Positions 26,661 through 40,800 of a stretch of 64,000 nt of DNA are shown piece after piece. Position numbers and translations under genes: made by a program. The stretch's first letter is position 1, and each line of letters begins with the position of its first letter. The notes beneath the pieces are model-generated. The model saw nothing but the letters and a program-made list of their open reading frames with translations. It did no database searches and had not been told where the DNA came from. The DNA comes from Dermatophagoides farinae (Eukaryota; Arthropoda; Arachnida; Sarcoptiformes; Pyroglyphidae): NCBI RefSeq assembly GCF_024713945.1, contig NC_134679.1, forward strand, positions 5,709,001 to 5,773,000, in the 5' to 3' direction.

Positions 26661-27398
26661 AGAAATCTCTGAGCTATGACTCAACAAGAATTGTGCTTAA
26701 ATACATAAAATAATAATTCAATAAATATAATAATTCAATTCACAACATCTTTTTCGACTTTTTTAAAAATTGGATTTATGATTATTCACAAATGCGTTAG
26801 TACCAATTTTTTAAAATATTTTTTAATAATTCATCAAAAAAATAAAAATAATCTTTTCCATGATAAAAGAATATAAATTTTTTTCAATTTTTTTTTCGTT
26901 TTGTTTTTCACATATATTTTTCTTTGTTATATAATTTATAATTGCTTGAGAATTTGTATGCTTTTGAACACACTTTTTTTAAAAAATGATAAAAGTGAAT
27001 TAAATAAATGGAAATGTGTGTGTGTGTGTGTGTGTGTGATTGCCAACAAAAAAACAAGCACGAGGATAATAATAACAAAGTATTTTTTTCGTAAAAAAAA
27101 TGGAGAACAATTAAAGTATACATGTGTGTGTCTTACGTGTGTGCGTGTAAAAATTCAAACTTCAAAAAAATGATGATTTTAATCAATCAATAATCATATG
27201 ATGATGATGATAGTAATGATGATGGTAGAAAATAAATATTAACTTTGTTTCTTTTCTTATTATTGTTCATTCAAATGAACAACAAAAATGTCACAGCTAT
27301 ATAGAGAATGTGGGGGTGTGGTTAGACATATTTCAAGATAACAGAAAAAAAAATACTTGGAAGAATAGAAAGAATAAATCTCATCATCATCATCAACA
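26661..27398. other. Convergent spacer between TTK and RhoGEF genes
   Basis: Tail-to-tail spacer with T-rich DNA, a TG run at about 27014-27037 and ATG repeats near 27198-27225. No gene is seen; it should hold the 3' UTRs of both neighbours. Confidence 0.5.
27014..27037. repeat. (TG)n microsatellite
   Basis: An uninterrupted TG run of about 12 units in the TTK/RhoGEF2 spacer. Confidence 0.8.
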
Positions 27399-30300
27399 TC
27401 AAATCAGATACATTTGACTTGTTGATGTTGTTGTCGTCACAGTCGGTGTTGTAATATTTTGTGTTGTTTGATTATGTTCATTGGCGGTATTCGATATAGA
27501 TAAATTTTCTTTATCAACATCGTTCGATATCAATTCATCATCAGCATCATCATTGTCTATTTGTTGTCGATGGTGATGGTTATCGTTGTTCAAATTATTA
27601 GGATGGTCATCTAAATGATGATTATTTTCGTCATCAACAACAACATCACCATCATCAAGAACAACTACAAATTCTTCAGTAAAACCTAATGAATTAATCT
27701 CTAGATTAGTTGTTGTTGTAGTTGCAGCTGCAGTTGGTGTTGCGGTCATGATATTATTTGCAGCATTCATTATTTCGGATGAAATAAATGGATTTGATGA
27801 TGAAGATGAGGATGATAATGGAACTGGTGATATGATTGGTGCTGAATGTCTAGATGAATTATGTTGACTTTTAGATTTCAACTGTGTAATATTATCGAAT
27901 GTTTCCATATTGGATGAATCGTTTATGGTTTGAGATAAACTTGAAGTTAATTTTGGCTTTTGTGTTGTATTAAAACGAAAATTTTCCTCAGTAACAATAT
28001 CATAATTATTATCATTACTTTCATTATCAATCAAATTCGAATCAAGATCATCATGAATGATTGGTTCAAGTCCAGTCTTCTGTTATTTTAATTTAAAAAA
28101 CAGAGTTTAAAAAATGAAAAATCAATCAATATATAAATTTTACCTTGGTTTTATCGGACTTTTCATAATTATCACTAAGTGATCGTCGAATTCGAGTCAG
28201 CGAATGTGGCCTAGGAGCTGTTGGTGCTGACGCTGAAAGCCGTACGTTAGCCATCATCGGTGTAATTATCGATTCAACAATGGCTGATGATGAAGATGGA
28301 CTAGCGCTAATATTATCGTTTGTTAATGTTGATGGTTGTCTGCTATTATTATCGAATAAAGTCTCCGGACATTCAACATTTGAATCGATATCATCTCCGG
28401 GTAATGGTAGAATAAAATTTGAATCGATATGTGATTTAACAAATGATTCAACCGAATTACGGACACGTTGTGATAATTCTTGTTTAGCCGGATCATTATC
28501 CTGTATAAGATGATAGCTCCATTCGGTTGCTGATGTTTGGTAACAACAACAAAGAGAAAACGATTAGAATTATCAATGCAAAGCAAAATTATAACAAACC
28601 TTTTCGAAACATGTCGGTTATGAGACGGATTAAAATTTCTTTGGAATCATCATGTTTAGCAACATCATACACTAATGACATTTCACGTATTTCACGTGCT
28701 AAATCTTAATAAAAAAACAGAGGCTTATATGAATTCATCGGAAACTTTAAATAAACTTACCCTCATAATTTCGAATACCAGAACGACGACGTTCTTGAAT
28801 CATATTCTGTAGATTATCACTAATTTCCTGCAGATCATCGGTCTTATTACGATTTAACTGTCCGGATCGATTCTGTTCAGAACTAATTTTAACCTGAGAG
28901 AACGGTATAAAATCTATATTTGATGGATGTCTTTCATTTGCAGTGACCACTTGTACATTTCCATCCACCCGTGTAGGATATGGTGTCGAAGGTAAAGGAG
29001 GTGGTTGTGTAGAATCACTAGGTGGTTGTGGTAATGGTCTATTAGCGAATGATGCTGCTGATGGTGGAGGAATTGGTGGTGGTGGTGATGATGATGAATG
29101 TTGACTATCGATTGGAGGCTTAGGCAATGGTCGATTTTGAATCGGCGGTGGTAATGGAGGTGGTTGTTGTTGTTGTTGATGCTGATGTTGATGATGATAA
29201 TGGGGATGATTGTTTGCTATCAAATCATTTGTAGTAGTTGATTTAAGATCCATCATGGTCATTGATCGTGATGATGTGAATGATCTTTGTGTTTGTAATT
29301 GATGAGGTATCGAACGATTTGTACGATATTTATTAATAGCTTCAGTTATGATTTCTTTCCATTTTTTACGTTCACTAGTTGTTTGTGCGGCAAATTCATA
29401 GATAATATCTTGATTTTTAGACACTAAAAAGAATGCCGATTGATCGGTAGCTACATCACGCATCAATAAATCATCCATTTTAACGTGTGGACGATGTTCG
29501 TGTTTAGTTGTCGGATTAATGTGTGTCCGAAGTACATAACGATCATTTGATTCACGTGTCAATACGAGAATGATCTGATCAGTAAGTACGAGTAAAACAT
29601 CGACTAGTTTTTGCTTGGTAATTCGCCAAATAAGTGGACCTTCATGCAATAATTCATGTTGTTCAAGATTAACTTGAAACGATGAATTGGAAAAATCTGT
29701 TTTACGTATCAATTCGACAAGTCTGGCACGTAATTCAGCTTTTTTCGTTTCTTCATTTATTCGTTCATTCGAACGACGTATACTGATCATCACTTGTTCC
29801 AAATATCGATGGCCAGGTGAATCTTTGAGCGTCGATTTCAGCAATCGTTCAAACAATAATGGATAACGAAGGGGACGTTGAAAAACACGACTCAACAGAT
29901 CATCCAGACCTAAACGAGCCAATGGATTATCCGGTATCGAACGTGTACGACATTCAGAATCGACCCATTGACGTAAACGAGAATCTTTTTTCCGTTGATT
30001 CCATAGTTCAGTTCCATTTCGAATTTTACGATTCACACAGAATTTACTTGCTTCCTGTTCAAGCTGTGTGCCAAGTTCACCACAGAATATTTCATGTAAC
30101 GTTTCTTCCAAATAATACGAATCCAAACTCATCGATTGCATATGTAGTTTGTGTGCATGATTCATTTTGACGAAAATTTTCTTATGTATGAGACGTAATT
30201 CTTTAATGTTACCGAAAATAATATCAATTTGTTCGGAACTGAATAATTTTTCTTTTTTCAACGGTTTTTGATAGATTTTTCGTATATGTCGTAACACTTC

Positions 30301-33300
30301 ATAATGTTCCTCTTCTGTTTGAATGATTTCCATCTGAATTTGTCGACGTTTTTCCGTTTGTGAATCAGGTCTAGGGGGTAATGGAGGTGGCACTAATGAT
30401 GACGGTGGCGGTGGTGGTGGTGGAGGTGGCTGTGGAATTGTTTTTTCAACATCAGTTTCATTCAATATGGTTGTAGCTGGTGTTTCACTTTCATTCAATT
30501 GTTGATCATCGATATCATCTTCTGAGCTACCATCCATTTGAATAGCCGAATCGTTTGTATTTCTATGTCGAGTACGTCGCGGTGAAGAAGTAGATGTTAG
30601 ATTTGTAGATGAAGATTTTTGACTTTCAGTATTTGAGAAAATTGGTACACCATTACCACCATTACTACTACTACCAGGAATGGGATTCCGTGATTTCATT
30701 GAATGCGATGTGACTGACATTAATGATGAATCCGATGCAGTCATATGTTTGGCTCTTTGACCGGTAATTGGTCGAAATTGAACAGAATCATGTGCACCAA
30801 CAGAAGCAGAATTCATTAATGCACCACTTGATCTAGCACTAGTCAATTGAGGTAATGTTCCACTTGTTGCAGCAACTACGGTTTCTACACCACCGATCAT
30901 CATATTCTGGCCATTGTTAGCCATCGTTGAAATCATCTGCCGTGAAGTTAATGCCGGATCGGATCGTTTTCGTGGTGATCCAACTGATGTACAAGATTTT
31001 TTCTTTTTTCTTTGAACAAACGAACCGGAACGATTCACTAGATTTGGTGTTGCCGATGTGGATGCTATAATATTTGAACATTCTTGATTTCTGTTTGTCA
31101 ACATTGAACCATCATCTTCGACAGTGTTTTTATTGTTGTTGTTGTTATTGTTGTTTGGTGTTGTCAAGTTTGTGGTAGATAGAATAAAATCATCTAAATC
31201 AGAACTAGAAATTTCCGAAGATATCGATGATGTGGATGATGATGATGAACACGATGATTGTGTTCGAGCTAATGAAGTAAAAATATTAAAATCACTAGGA
31301 TGATTACGTCGACGTTTTCCAACGGCAAATTTTTCAAATACAGATTTCTTTTCCGATTTTGCACGTCGATTATTCTTATTATTAATACTACCAGATTGTG
31401 ATTGCTGTGATGATGTTGAATTCTGATGTTGATGATGAGTATCATTATTACAAATATTGTTGGCAGCGGCAATTTTTCTACACCATTGATGTGTATACAT
31501 TAAACATTTTGTACATTTCCATGTATATGGATCACCCCACATAGGTAACATACAGCTAGTACAGTAGATTATATGATTCATTTCAACTATCGATACGAAT
31601 GAATGTGATCGATCTTCGATTGTAAATCCACTGTTGGCTAATAAATTTGATGATGATACTATGCTTCCAACGCCACCGCCACCACTACCAGTGATACCGG
31701 ATCCAACATTGGAATGTGAATGTAAATCTGTATTTTTATTAAATTTACCATTGGTTAATGATGCAAGTAATGATGAATCAAATGAATTACCTAATGAATG
31801 GGAACCAGATGATGATGTAAATGATTTCGATCCAATCGGTATCATTGAATTACGTTTATGACCAGATTTTGATGAACGAGATGATTCAGATGATAATTTA
31901 AGCAATGGATTCAAAGTTGGTACTTGAGCCAGATTATTACTTGTATTTGTATTAGTCGAATTGTTGCTGTTTATAGGTAATGCAGAAGATATCGATGATG
32001 AAAACGATGACGATGATGATGATCCAGGACCTGAACATTCAAGTAGTAAACAATGTTTAGATGTTGTCATGTGGAATATATAACGACCAATAGCTAATAA
32101 TGAACTAATCAATGCCATTGTTGATTCAGATTGATGAGATTTTACTAATGCAACAAATGAATCCAATATTGGATCAATATCACGAAGATCAATTTTCATA
32201 TTTGAATTTGTTGCTATTGTTGGTGTACTAGGCTGTTGTTGTGGTGTCATACAAATATGTGTATGTGTTGTGAACAACATTTCAATAATAGCCTGTAGAT
32301 CATGTTTAGGATTCGAATTCATCATCTGTGATGATGATGATGTTGCCATCATAAATTCTTCCCATTGTTTTCGTAATGTTTCATAGATGGCCATTAAAAA
32401 TGGATCAAATGGGCTAGCGATAACATCTGTTGCTGATGGATTTGCCGATATTAATGCCGTTAGATTACGATCAAATTGTTCCAGAAAATCTGGTTGAAAT
32501 TCTTGTATAAATAATGGTGATTCTTTTGTAACAAATGTGGCTATAATTTGATAGGCCCATCGTTGTATCACTTGAAATTTATTTACAGCTGGAATGGCCG
32601 TTGATGTAACAATTCTTGGAAATACATTTCTCGCCATAACATAGAATAATAATTCATTTGGTGGTTGCATTTTATGCTGAATCAAATACCGACTCATACG
32701 CAATGAATCTAGATGTATATTATACCATGATTTTGGATTTAATATCGATCCACCACCACCACCACTTGATGATTCAATTGGTGTTTCAAATATTGGCATA
32801 ATTTTCGAATCACGTTTTGTCTTATCTCTACTATTATTACCCGGTCGTAATGAAACCGAAGGATTTGATACGGATTTAGCAATGCCTATTGTTGATGATT
32901 TAGCAGTTGAGGATGTTAAATCAGCAGATTGTTGTCGAGCAACATCACGATCGATATCAAAATCTTCAATATATTCATATGGATAGATACCGGAATTTTC
33001 TGCATCATTATCCACATCTTCATCCATTGGCATTATACGTGGTGATTTAGAATTCGAACCAATTATTGATTGATCAGATGAATTTGTACGTTGATGGTGA
33101 TGATGATGATGAGTGATGATGGATGGTGAGGAAAAATCCTGAACAGATGGGGATGTAGAATTTTCAAAGCTATGTTGTCTACTATGATTATTACTACTGC
33201 TGTTGTTGTTCATATATGCGGTTATATTTGATTGATGCATCTCTAATTTAGATGTCATTTCATTGATACGTTTCTGGCAGCTATCCAATTCTGTCTGTTT

Positions 33301-34519
33301 TGCACACATTAATTTCAATCCTTCCAAATGTCTATGTTCTTTATTTATCATCTCTTTCAATGTACGAATTTGATTTTCATGATATTGTTGTTGTGTTGAT
33401 TCTGGTACCGGTTGTGGTCCTGTTATCTGTATTGGATTATTACTAGTCAATATAACCATATTCATTGGATACATTGATGAATAATTGGAAGATGTGGAAA
33501 CCGTTGCAAATGGTGATGAAGACGAAGTCATTGATACGGAATTTGTGCCATGACTTTGAATATTATTATTATTATTATTATTGGCTGGTGGTATTGGTGA
33601 ATTAGCTGGTGATAAATGACGTAAAGTAAGATCCGATGATGATGAAGTTAATGTGGTGGTGTTGGTGGTTCCATTATTATTATTGTTGTTGTTATTGGTA
33701 TTATTCAAGGATTGATTGGAATTTGGCGATACTGTTGCCGCAGTAGTATTTGTTGTTGTTGTATGTAATGTTAAACCAACGAATGCACCACATGATTGTA
33801 TCATACGTACAACTTCAGCATGTCCCATTCTTGTTACTAATGTACCGTTAACTTTGACAATTTGATCACCTGATCGTACACCGGCTTTATAGGCAGCTCC
33901 TTCTATACATACCATTAAGTATAATTCATTAAATATGGTAAAAAATATTGCAACAAAATAAAACCAAACCTTCATTAACGTGTTGAATAAAAACAGGATT
34001 ATCGCCAGATATACGCATACCATAACCACGAGAATCTTTGTGTATGATCACAGTTCGTTTTGTAATGCCTTGATGTTCGTTATTACTGATAATTGGTTAA
34101 AAAAAATGAAAGAAGAAAATTTTTTTTGAATAATTCAATGATGATCACAAAAAAGAAGAGGACAAACACACACACATACACATTTATAAAGACAAATTTG
34201 GAAAATGAAAAATAAAAAACGAAAGAAAAACGTTTTTGGAATAACAAAAAATGATGATTATCACAAACATACAGACACATTTACAATAATCATTATTTTA
34301 TATAACTTACTCCATATTGGGATATGATTGTTGTTGTTGTTGTTGATAATGATTATTATTTATGAATATTTGTGATTCGATCAACGACGACGACGACGAC
34401 AAAGACGATGATAATAATGTTGATGATGATGATAAGGTAGACGATGTTGTAAAATTTGTTTTCTCTTTATTATCGTTGTTATTTTCAATAAAACGTTGTT
34501 GATGATCTGTGGCAATCAT
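27399..34519 (-). CDS. RhoGEF2: PDZ-RhoGEF (RhoGEF2 / ARHGEF11-ARHGEF12 type)
   Basis: Guanine nucleotide exchange factor that activates Rho1 downstream of G-alpha-12/13 to drive actomyosin contraction. Minus-strand exons in order are 34519-34311, 34085-33970, 33902-28761, 28704-28600, 28529-28144 and 28079-27399. Phases agree throughout and the model gives 2212 residues. Domains: PDZ (about 88-165; KDSRGYGMRISGDNPVFIQHV), coiled coil (about 280-330), RGS-like LH domain (about 498-716), C1 zinc finger (about 876-925; H..CTSC..CTKC..H..C), DH (about 1295-1495; TEEEHYEVLRHI at its start) and PH (about 1525-1630). Poly-Pro stretches flank the DH and follow the PH. Presence of C1 together with PDZ matches the arthropod RhoGEF2 form. 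Linkers carry many Asn, Ser, His and Gln runs. Start ATG 34519 is the first in frame. Confidence 0.93.
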
Positions 34520-37112
34520 TTCAATTAATGAAAATTATAATCGAATTTAATTTGATCTTTTATCGTCAGTGTGTGTGTGTGTGTGTATGTGGAATTTTAT
34601 AATTGTCGCATTTTTTTTCCTTTGTTCAAAATGATGATCTTGGCCTTTTTTTATCGATATTTGATCATCATTTTATTATTATTATTATCATCTAAGTGTT
34701 GGCAATTTAATGGATCTCAGAATTTGAAAAAAAACGATAACGATGAATGATTTGAAAGACTTTTGTTGTTTGTGTTGTATGATGATGGATTTTGATCTTG
34801 AGTTTGTTTGCCGGTTTGCTTTATTGTGTGTCACAAACAAATTGACATTTTGATGATTGATTTTTTTTCTCCTTTTTGGTTATTATTTCGATTCAATCAG
34901 CTACGCGATTATAATGAAACCAGACTGAGAAAGTGAAAATCCTTCTTTATTGGCTTCTAAGGGATATCAAAACGTAGTTTATTTATCAGCATTACGAAAT
35001 CGAACCAAAGAATCTAAATAACAAAAAGAAAAAAAAACAATTAAGAAATTCCAAATCAATCTATAGAAGGAAAAAAAATTTCAATCAAAAAAACAAACAA
35101 ACATTGATGATGATCGTGTGATCACTTCATCATCCGATAGGTTAAGAGCCCAATTATAAAATACGCAGCAATAAAAAAAAAATAATGTGCGTGTGTGTGT
35201 GTGTTTTGATCGATCAATGAGAACAACACCCAAAAAAAATCGATCGATTGATTTTTAATTTTTTTTTTTTTTTTTGAGAAGCTCAACAAAAAGAGATAAT
35301 GATTTTTTTTTTGTTTTGTTTTGTTTGTTTTTTAATCAATTCAATTGGTGACAAAACAACTACTGATTTTTTTTATTTTTTTTTTCATTATCAATCACCA
35401 TTATTATCATTCATTCATTTATTGCTTAATTATGAAAAATTATCACACACACACACACACACACAACGCCCATGGAGTAGAGTTTTTTTAAGAGTTAAAA
35501 AAAAGTGCACTTTTTAAGGTATAAATGAAAAAAAAGAAAAACATTTTATCAGATGATGATCAATGGTTAACAACTTAGCCTGTGTAAATTGAGTTTTTTT
35601 TTCTAATACTCATTTGTCAATCAAATTTTCAATGTCAAATAACCAAGAAAAAAACCCATCTCATCATTTTTGACCATACAACCAATATATCATCATGGTA
35701 AACTAAACATTTATATCATCACCAAAGAAAGAAGAAAATCACTGGTGCCATTATCAATCGAAATCTATGAAATACAGAAAAAAAACACCAACAATCATCA
35801 ATGATCATTATCATCATCATCATCATGATCGACATCATTTACACACAAACATACGCCAATCATCACCATTAATAACGTGACATGAAGGCATTTTCCTGTT
35901 CTCTCTTTCTTTATCCACCATCATCATCATAATCATCATTGTTATTCTCAACTCCATTATCATCAATGAAATAAATAGAAAGATTCGAATGTTGAAAAAA
36001 AAACCAGGACAACACCACAGAAAACACACACACACACACACACATACACAGAACCATTATCATTAGATTTTCATCATTATCTTTTTTACTTTATCTATTT
36101 TTTTTTTTTGGTCATTGAGAAATCAAAAAAAAAAAAAAATAATTCCAAGAAAAAAAACTCAACCCCAAAATGGACTATAATAGATCAATGAGTACATATA
36201 GTTTTTTTTTTGTTCATTTGAACTAAATACATAACTCGAATGTATCACACACACACACACACACACCGGTGTTGGCGTGTGGGTATCATATATTTTGAAT
36301 CATCATCATCATCATTTTTGTTTTTTTATTAATGGCTGTTAATTTCTTCTTGTCATTATTGACCAAAAATTTAAACAATTACAACAACATATGCAAATGA
36401 CTTGATTAGTGGTGTAAAATAACATGCAAATGTTATAATTATAATTATTTTTTTTTAAATTTTCAAACACACCACACACACTTAAGGTCTTCATTTTCAA
36501 TTAACAAATGGCAACAAAACAAAACCAATTTTCCAAGAAACTTGATTTCAATTTACATACACAACATAGATACAAAAAAAACAATAATTATTAACAAATA
36601 ATAATGGTAAGGTTATCAATCAGGTAATCTTTACCTGTTATTTTTTTTAAAAAAAAGAGACAGAGAAAGAATAAACAAACGATAATAATACAATGATGAT
36701 GATGATGATGATGTGGATGACATTTCAAGGACTTTGTTTTTTTTTGTTTTACTTTTTCAAATAAATTAATGATTATATCATATGGTTACATAATTATAAC
36801 AACGAGAAAAAAAAACAAAACCGGTAAAAATGACTTGAAACCCGAACAACAACAAAATAGATAACAAATACAAACAAACAACACAATATCGCTATTGTTT
36901 CGGTAATGATTAAAACGAATGGAATTTCAAAGCATTTTCTTCTCTTTTTTTTTGTTGCTGTACCCTCTCTCCTTTTTTTTTCTCTCTCTTTCCATTAGTT
37001 ACATTTCATTTGCTACATAGTATACCATTTATTATTATTCAGTGAATCAAGATAACAAACAAACAACAAAAAAAATAAATAAATGGCGCCATTATGCTTG
37101 ATCGAATTTACC

Positions 37113-37133
37113 AAAAAAAAAAAAAAAAAAAAA
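37113..37133. repeat. Poly-A run of 21
   Basis: Homopolymer in the gene-free region; not preceded by a gene body or AATAAA, so not evidence of a retrocopy. Confidence 0.85.
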
Positions 37134-37754
37134 CGCTCAAAGCAATATAATAAAACAGACAGAACAGGACAAGACAGGTGACTCATCCATCCATTATCAT
37201 CATCATTGACGTTAAGATATAACAACAACAACAACAAGGTTAAAGAGATTGAATGGATTGATGAAGCCATCGCAGGAAAAACATCCAATATAAAGGTGTG
37301 AAAAATAATAATTTTTAAAAGTAAATATTGAAAATGAAATTTTTGAATTTTTTTTTCTCATTCATTCATTCAGTTCATCGAGTTCATCAAACAACTGTAA
37401 AATGATGATCATCATCATCATTATATTTAAATGATAAATTGATTGACGTAAATTGAATGACGACAAATCGAATTGGGTATTTTTTGACCGGATCAATATT
37501 ACAATCAATTTCATGACATTTTCATCCATTCAAACAAAATCTGTGCTGTGTCCAGTATAGTAGGCAAAAAAAAATAACATTGAAAATGGTGTTCCAAAAG
37601 GACAAAAAAAAATTTTTGATTCAAAAATTTTAAAAAGTAAATATTACATACATGATGGAATGATTGAAAAAGTTCAAATGTTTCAAGGAAAGGAAAAAAC
37701 CAATTGAAACACAGACATACACACATTTGGTATTAATCTGAATAATAAATTATA

Positions 37755-37840
37755 TGTAAATCTTGATCATCATCATCATCTTGTTCAGCTTGTCATCATC
37801 ATCATGATGATGAAGAACAAGATCAAGATTTATTCATAAA
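37755..37840. repeat. Imperfect inverted repeat with TCATCA arms
   Basis: The left arm begins AAATCTTGATC and continues through CATCAT repeats to TTGTTC. The right arm ends GAACAAGATCAAGATTT, the reverse complement of the left-arm ends. The two arms can pair over about 17 bp with a CAT-repeat bulge and an internal ATGATG/CATCAT pairing. Function unknown. Confidence 0.5.
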
Positions 37841-40800
37841 ACATTATGGATCTTCAATGATAATAATTTAATAGTGAGTTAGTGAGAAAGAGAGAAAATA
37901 TGATAAAAATCAACATTAAAAACATGAAAAGTGACCAAAAAAAAAAAACAAAACAAAACAAAACAAATCTGAATATTTAAAAAAACCTACGCATTAAATA
38001 CGTGCACCATCATCATTATAAATGCCAAAATGGAAACAGCAAAAAAAAATATTTAAAAAAAATGACTATGGATTGCAATCACACAATCAAACACACACAC
38101 ACGTATTATATCCAGGTAGTATGACCCATATGATGATAATGGAATGAAAAATAAGCCACAAAAGTTCGTGCACATACACATGTAATGAAAACTGAACTAA
38201 ATACAAATCAAGATCAAGCTGATTGTTATTTGGTGGTGAAAATTGAAAATCTGAAATTTTTTCATCATGAATAAAATCAAAAAATTCCTATACATCAACA
38301 AACAAACAAAATCAATCAATCAATCGATCGATTTTTTTTTTCATTTTGTCACAAAAAAAATGTAATTAAAATTTAATCTAATTCACGAATGAAAAGAAAA
38401 ATGTCAACAAAAAAAAAACATGTGTGAACGAAAACAAAACAAACAGAACCTGTTCCAAAAATTGTTCCTGGAATAACAAAAATAAACGGCTTGAAATTAA
38501 GTTGTCTTCATGGGTTTTTTTCAATCCATCTGACACACATATAAAATCGGTTATTGCATCAAATTATCATCATCATCATCATCATCGATGAGAAAAAAAG
38601 AAGAAAGAGAGAGAGAGAGAGAGAACAGAAATCTAATTGTGTCAATCAATCTAATGGTGGTGGTGTTGTTGTTGTTGTTAACCACAACAGAAAAGCATAG
38701 AAAATCTAATAATCTAAATTCTTAATCAAACAAAACAAAATAGTAGTTAGCAACAACGATTTTGGTTATAATTTTTATATAGATGATGATTATTGTCATG
38801 GAAACACTGAAATTGCTGTTGTTAATAATTTTTTCATCAATTTCACACATTGGAATGCATGTGTGTGCGTGATTCATTAAAAAAAAGAAATCAATGAAAC
38901 TGATTCACATGATTGAGAAATTCAATGACATTCTTTCACATTTTGTTTGTTTGTGAAAATTATTCTCTCCCCCCCCCACAAAAAAAATAAAATTCTCACA
39001 TCTAACCAAAATCGTATCCTAATCATAATGAGCCACTAATTCTACAAATAACCCGGAATCGAAAAATCTAAAACATATGGTTTTTGCGAAATGAATGAAC
39101 AAATTCTTTGCTGCCATCAAAGCACCAGATGATTATTATTATTATGAGATCAAACAAAAAGATTTATAGAATTCAAATAATCATGAGGCAACACACAAAA
39201 ATTGGAATCTGAAAACAAAAAACTTTTTGCATTGAATTTAAATTTAAATTACCACCAACAGTGATTATTTTATAATAGTTTACGGTTTATTAGAATGATG
39301 ATGATTTCATCATCAATTGATGAAAAAACACTTAAGAATCAAAAGCGTCAAAAAAAAAAAACAAAAAAAAACATTCGAAAAGTAAATTCTTAAAATCAAA
39401 TCATCAAATTCCAAACGAAAATGTAAATTTATTTTTAAATATATAGAAAGAAAATGAGAAAAATGAATGTAAAAATGTTATTTTTGTGGCTGCATAACTC
39501 ATCCAATTCATTCATTCATTTGGGTAATGAAAAAAAAAATTCTTGCCCTTGCTCTTGAACAGATTTAGATTTAGAGCTTCTTTATACACACATGGCTAAA
39601 ATGTTGGATTTTCAGTTTTGTCGGAATATCACATCACCATCATCATAATAATTATTATCACGGTCATGACAACTGATCCGATCATCATAATCATCATCAT
39701 GATGAAATTTTCAAATAATAACAACAACAACAACAACGATTGACGATTAATGATTATAAACTATGGTTTACAAAGAATGAATTTTTTTTTCTTCACTTCA
39801 CTTCATCATAATCTGGCAACCATTCAAAATCGACAATAAACATACAACAACAACAACCACAACAGCAAAAAAAAAGAATTTTTTTTCCCCATCATTCAAA
39901 ACGCCACTGACATTGACAATTGGAAACAAGAAAATATTTCTAGGGAAAAATGAAAATGAAAACAAGAAAAAAATTTAGCCATGCCGTTGTCGAGATACAC
40001 ACACACAAAGATTGATTGATAGATAGATAGATAGATGGATTCTGTCAAAAAAAAAAAATGCCGATTATGGGTGTTGTTTTTGGTCAACAATTTTATCACG
40101 TGATCTCAAATTGATACATACCTTTTTTTTGAAACAAAAATATTGAAAATACTCTGGGATGTATAGATTGATTGGTTGATGTGATCAATTGATGAATCAT
40201 CATCGATGGAGGAAAACGAAAAAAAAATTGTGTATTTAGACAAATCGCAAATACCACTGGCAGCCTAAATGAAAAAATGGAATGAATGCAAAAAAAAACA
40301 AACTACCGATGCTGATGTTGTTGTTGATGGTAATGATGATGATGATGATGATCAGCAGTCAATTCGGTTTCGAAGACAAAACGGATGGAATAGTTCCGTT
40401 TATGATGAATTTTTTTTCTGTTTTTGCTGTCAATATCTTGTTTTTGTTTTGTCGCTTGATTATAATGATGATTATTATTATTATGGTTTTTATATTATAA
40501 TATATATGAAAAAAAGGGAAGACGACAAAATTTTTCAAATCTACACCATACACAATTACAAATGGCCATCGACATTTGAATATTTGATGATGATTCAAAC
40601 AGCAACAATATTAGCAGAAGCAGCAGCAACAAAAAGTTGAAAGTTTTCCTTGTTGTCGTTTTCCCCTTTTCGTTCTGAGATTTGAGGTCACACACACAGA
40701 CACACACAAATTGATGAAAATGATAAATCACATACGAATATCAAAAATAAAAAAAAATTCTGGAAGTCAAATCTGTAATGATAATAAAAGAAAAATATTA

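Noticed and set aside
37113-37133. Poly-A run as the tail of a retrotransposed copy
   Set aside because: No gene-like sequence, target-site duplication or AATAAA precedes it; homopolymers are common throughout the window.
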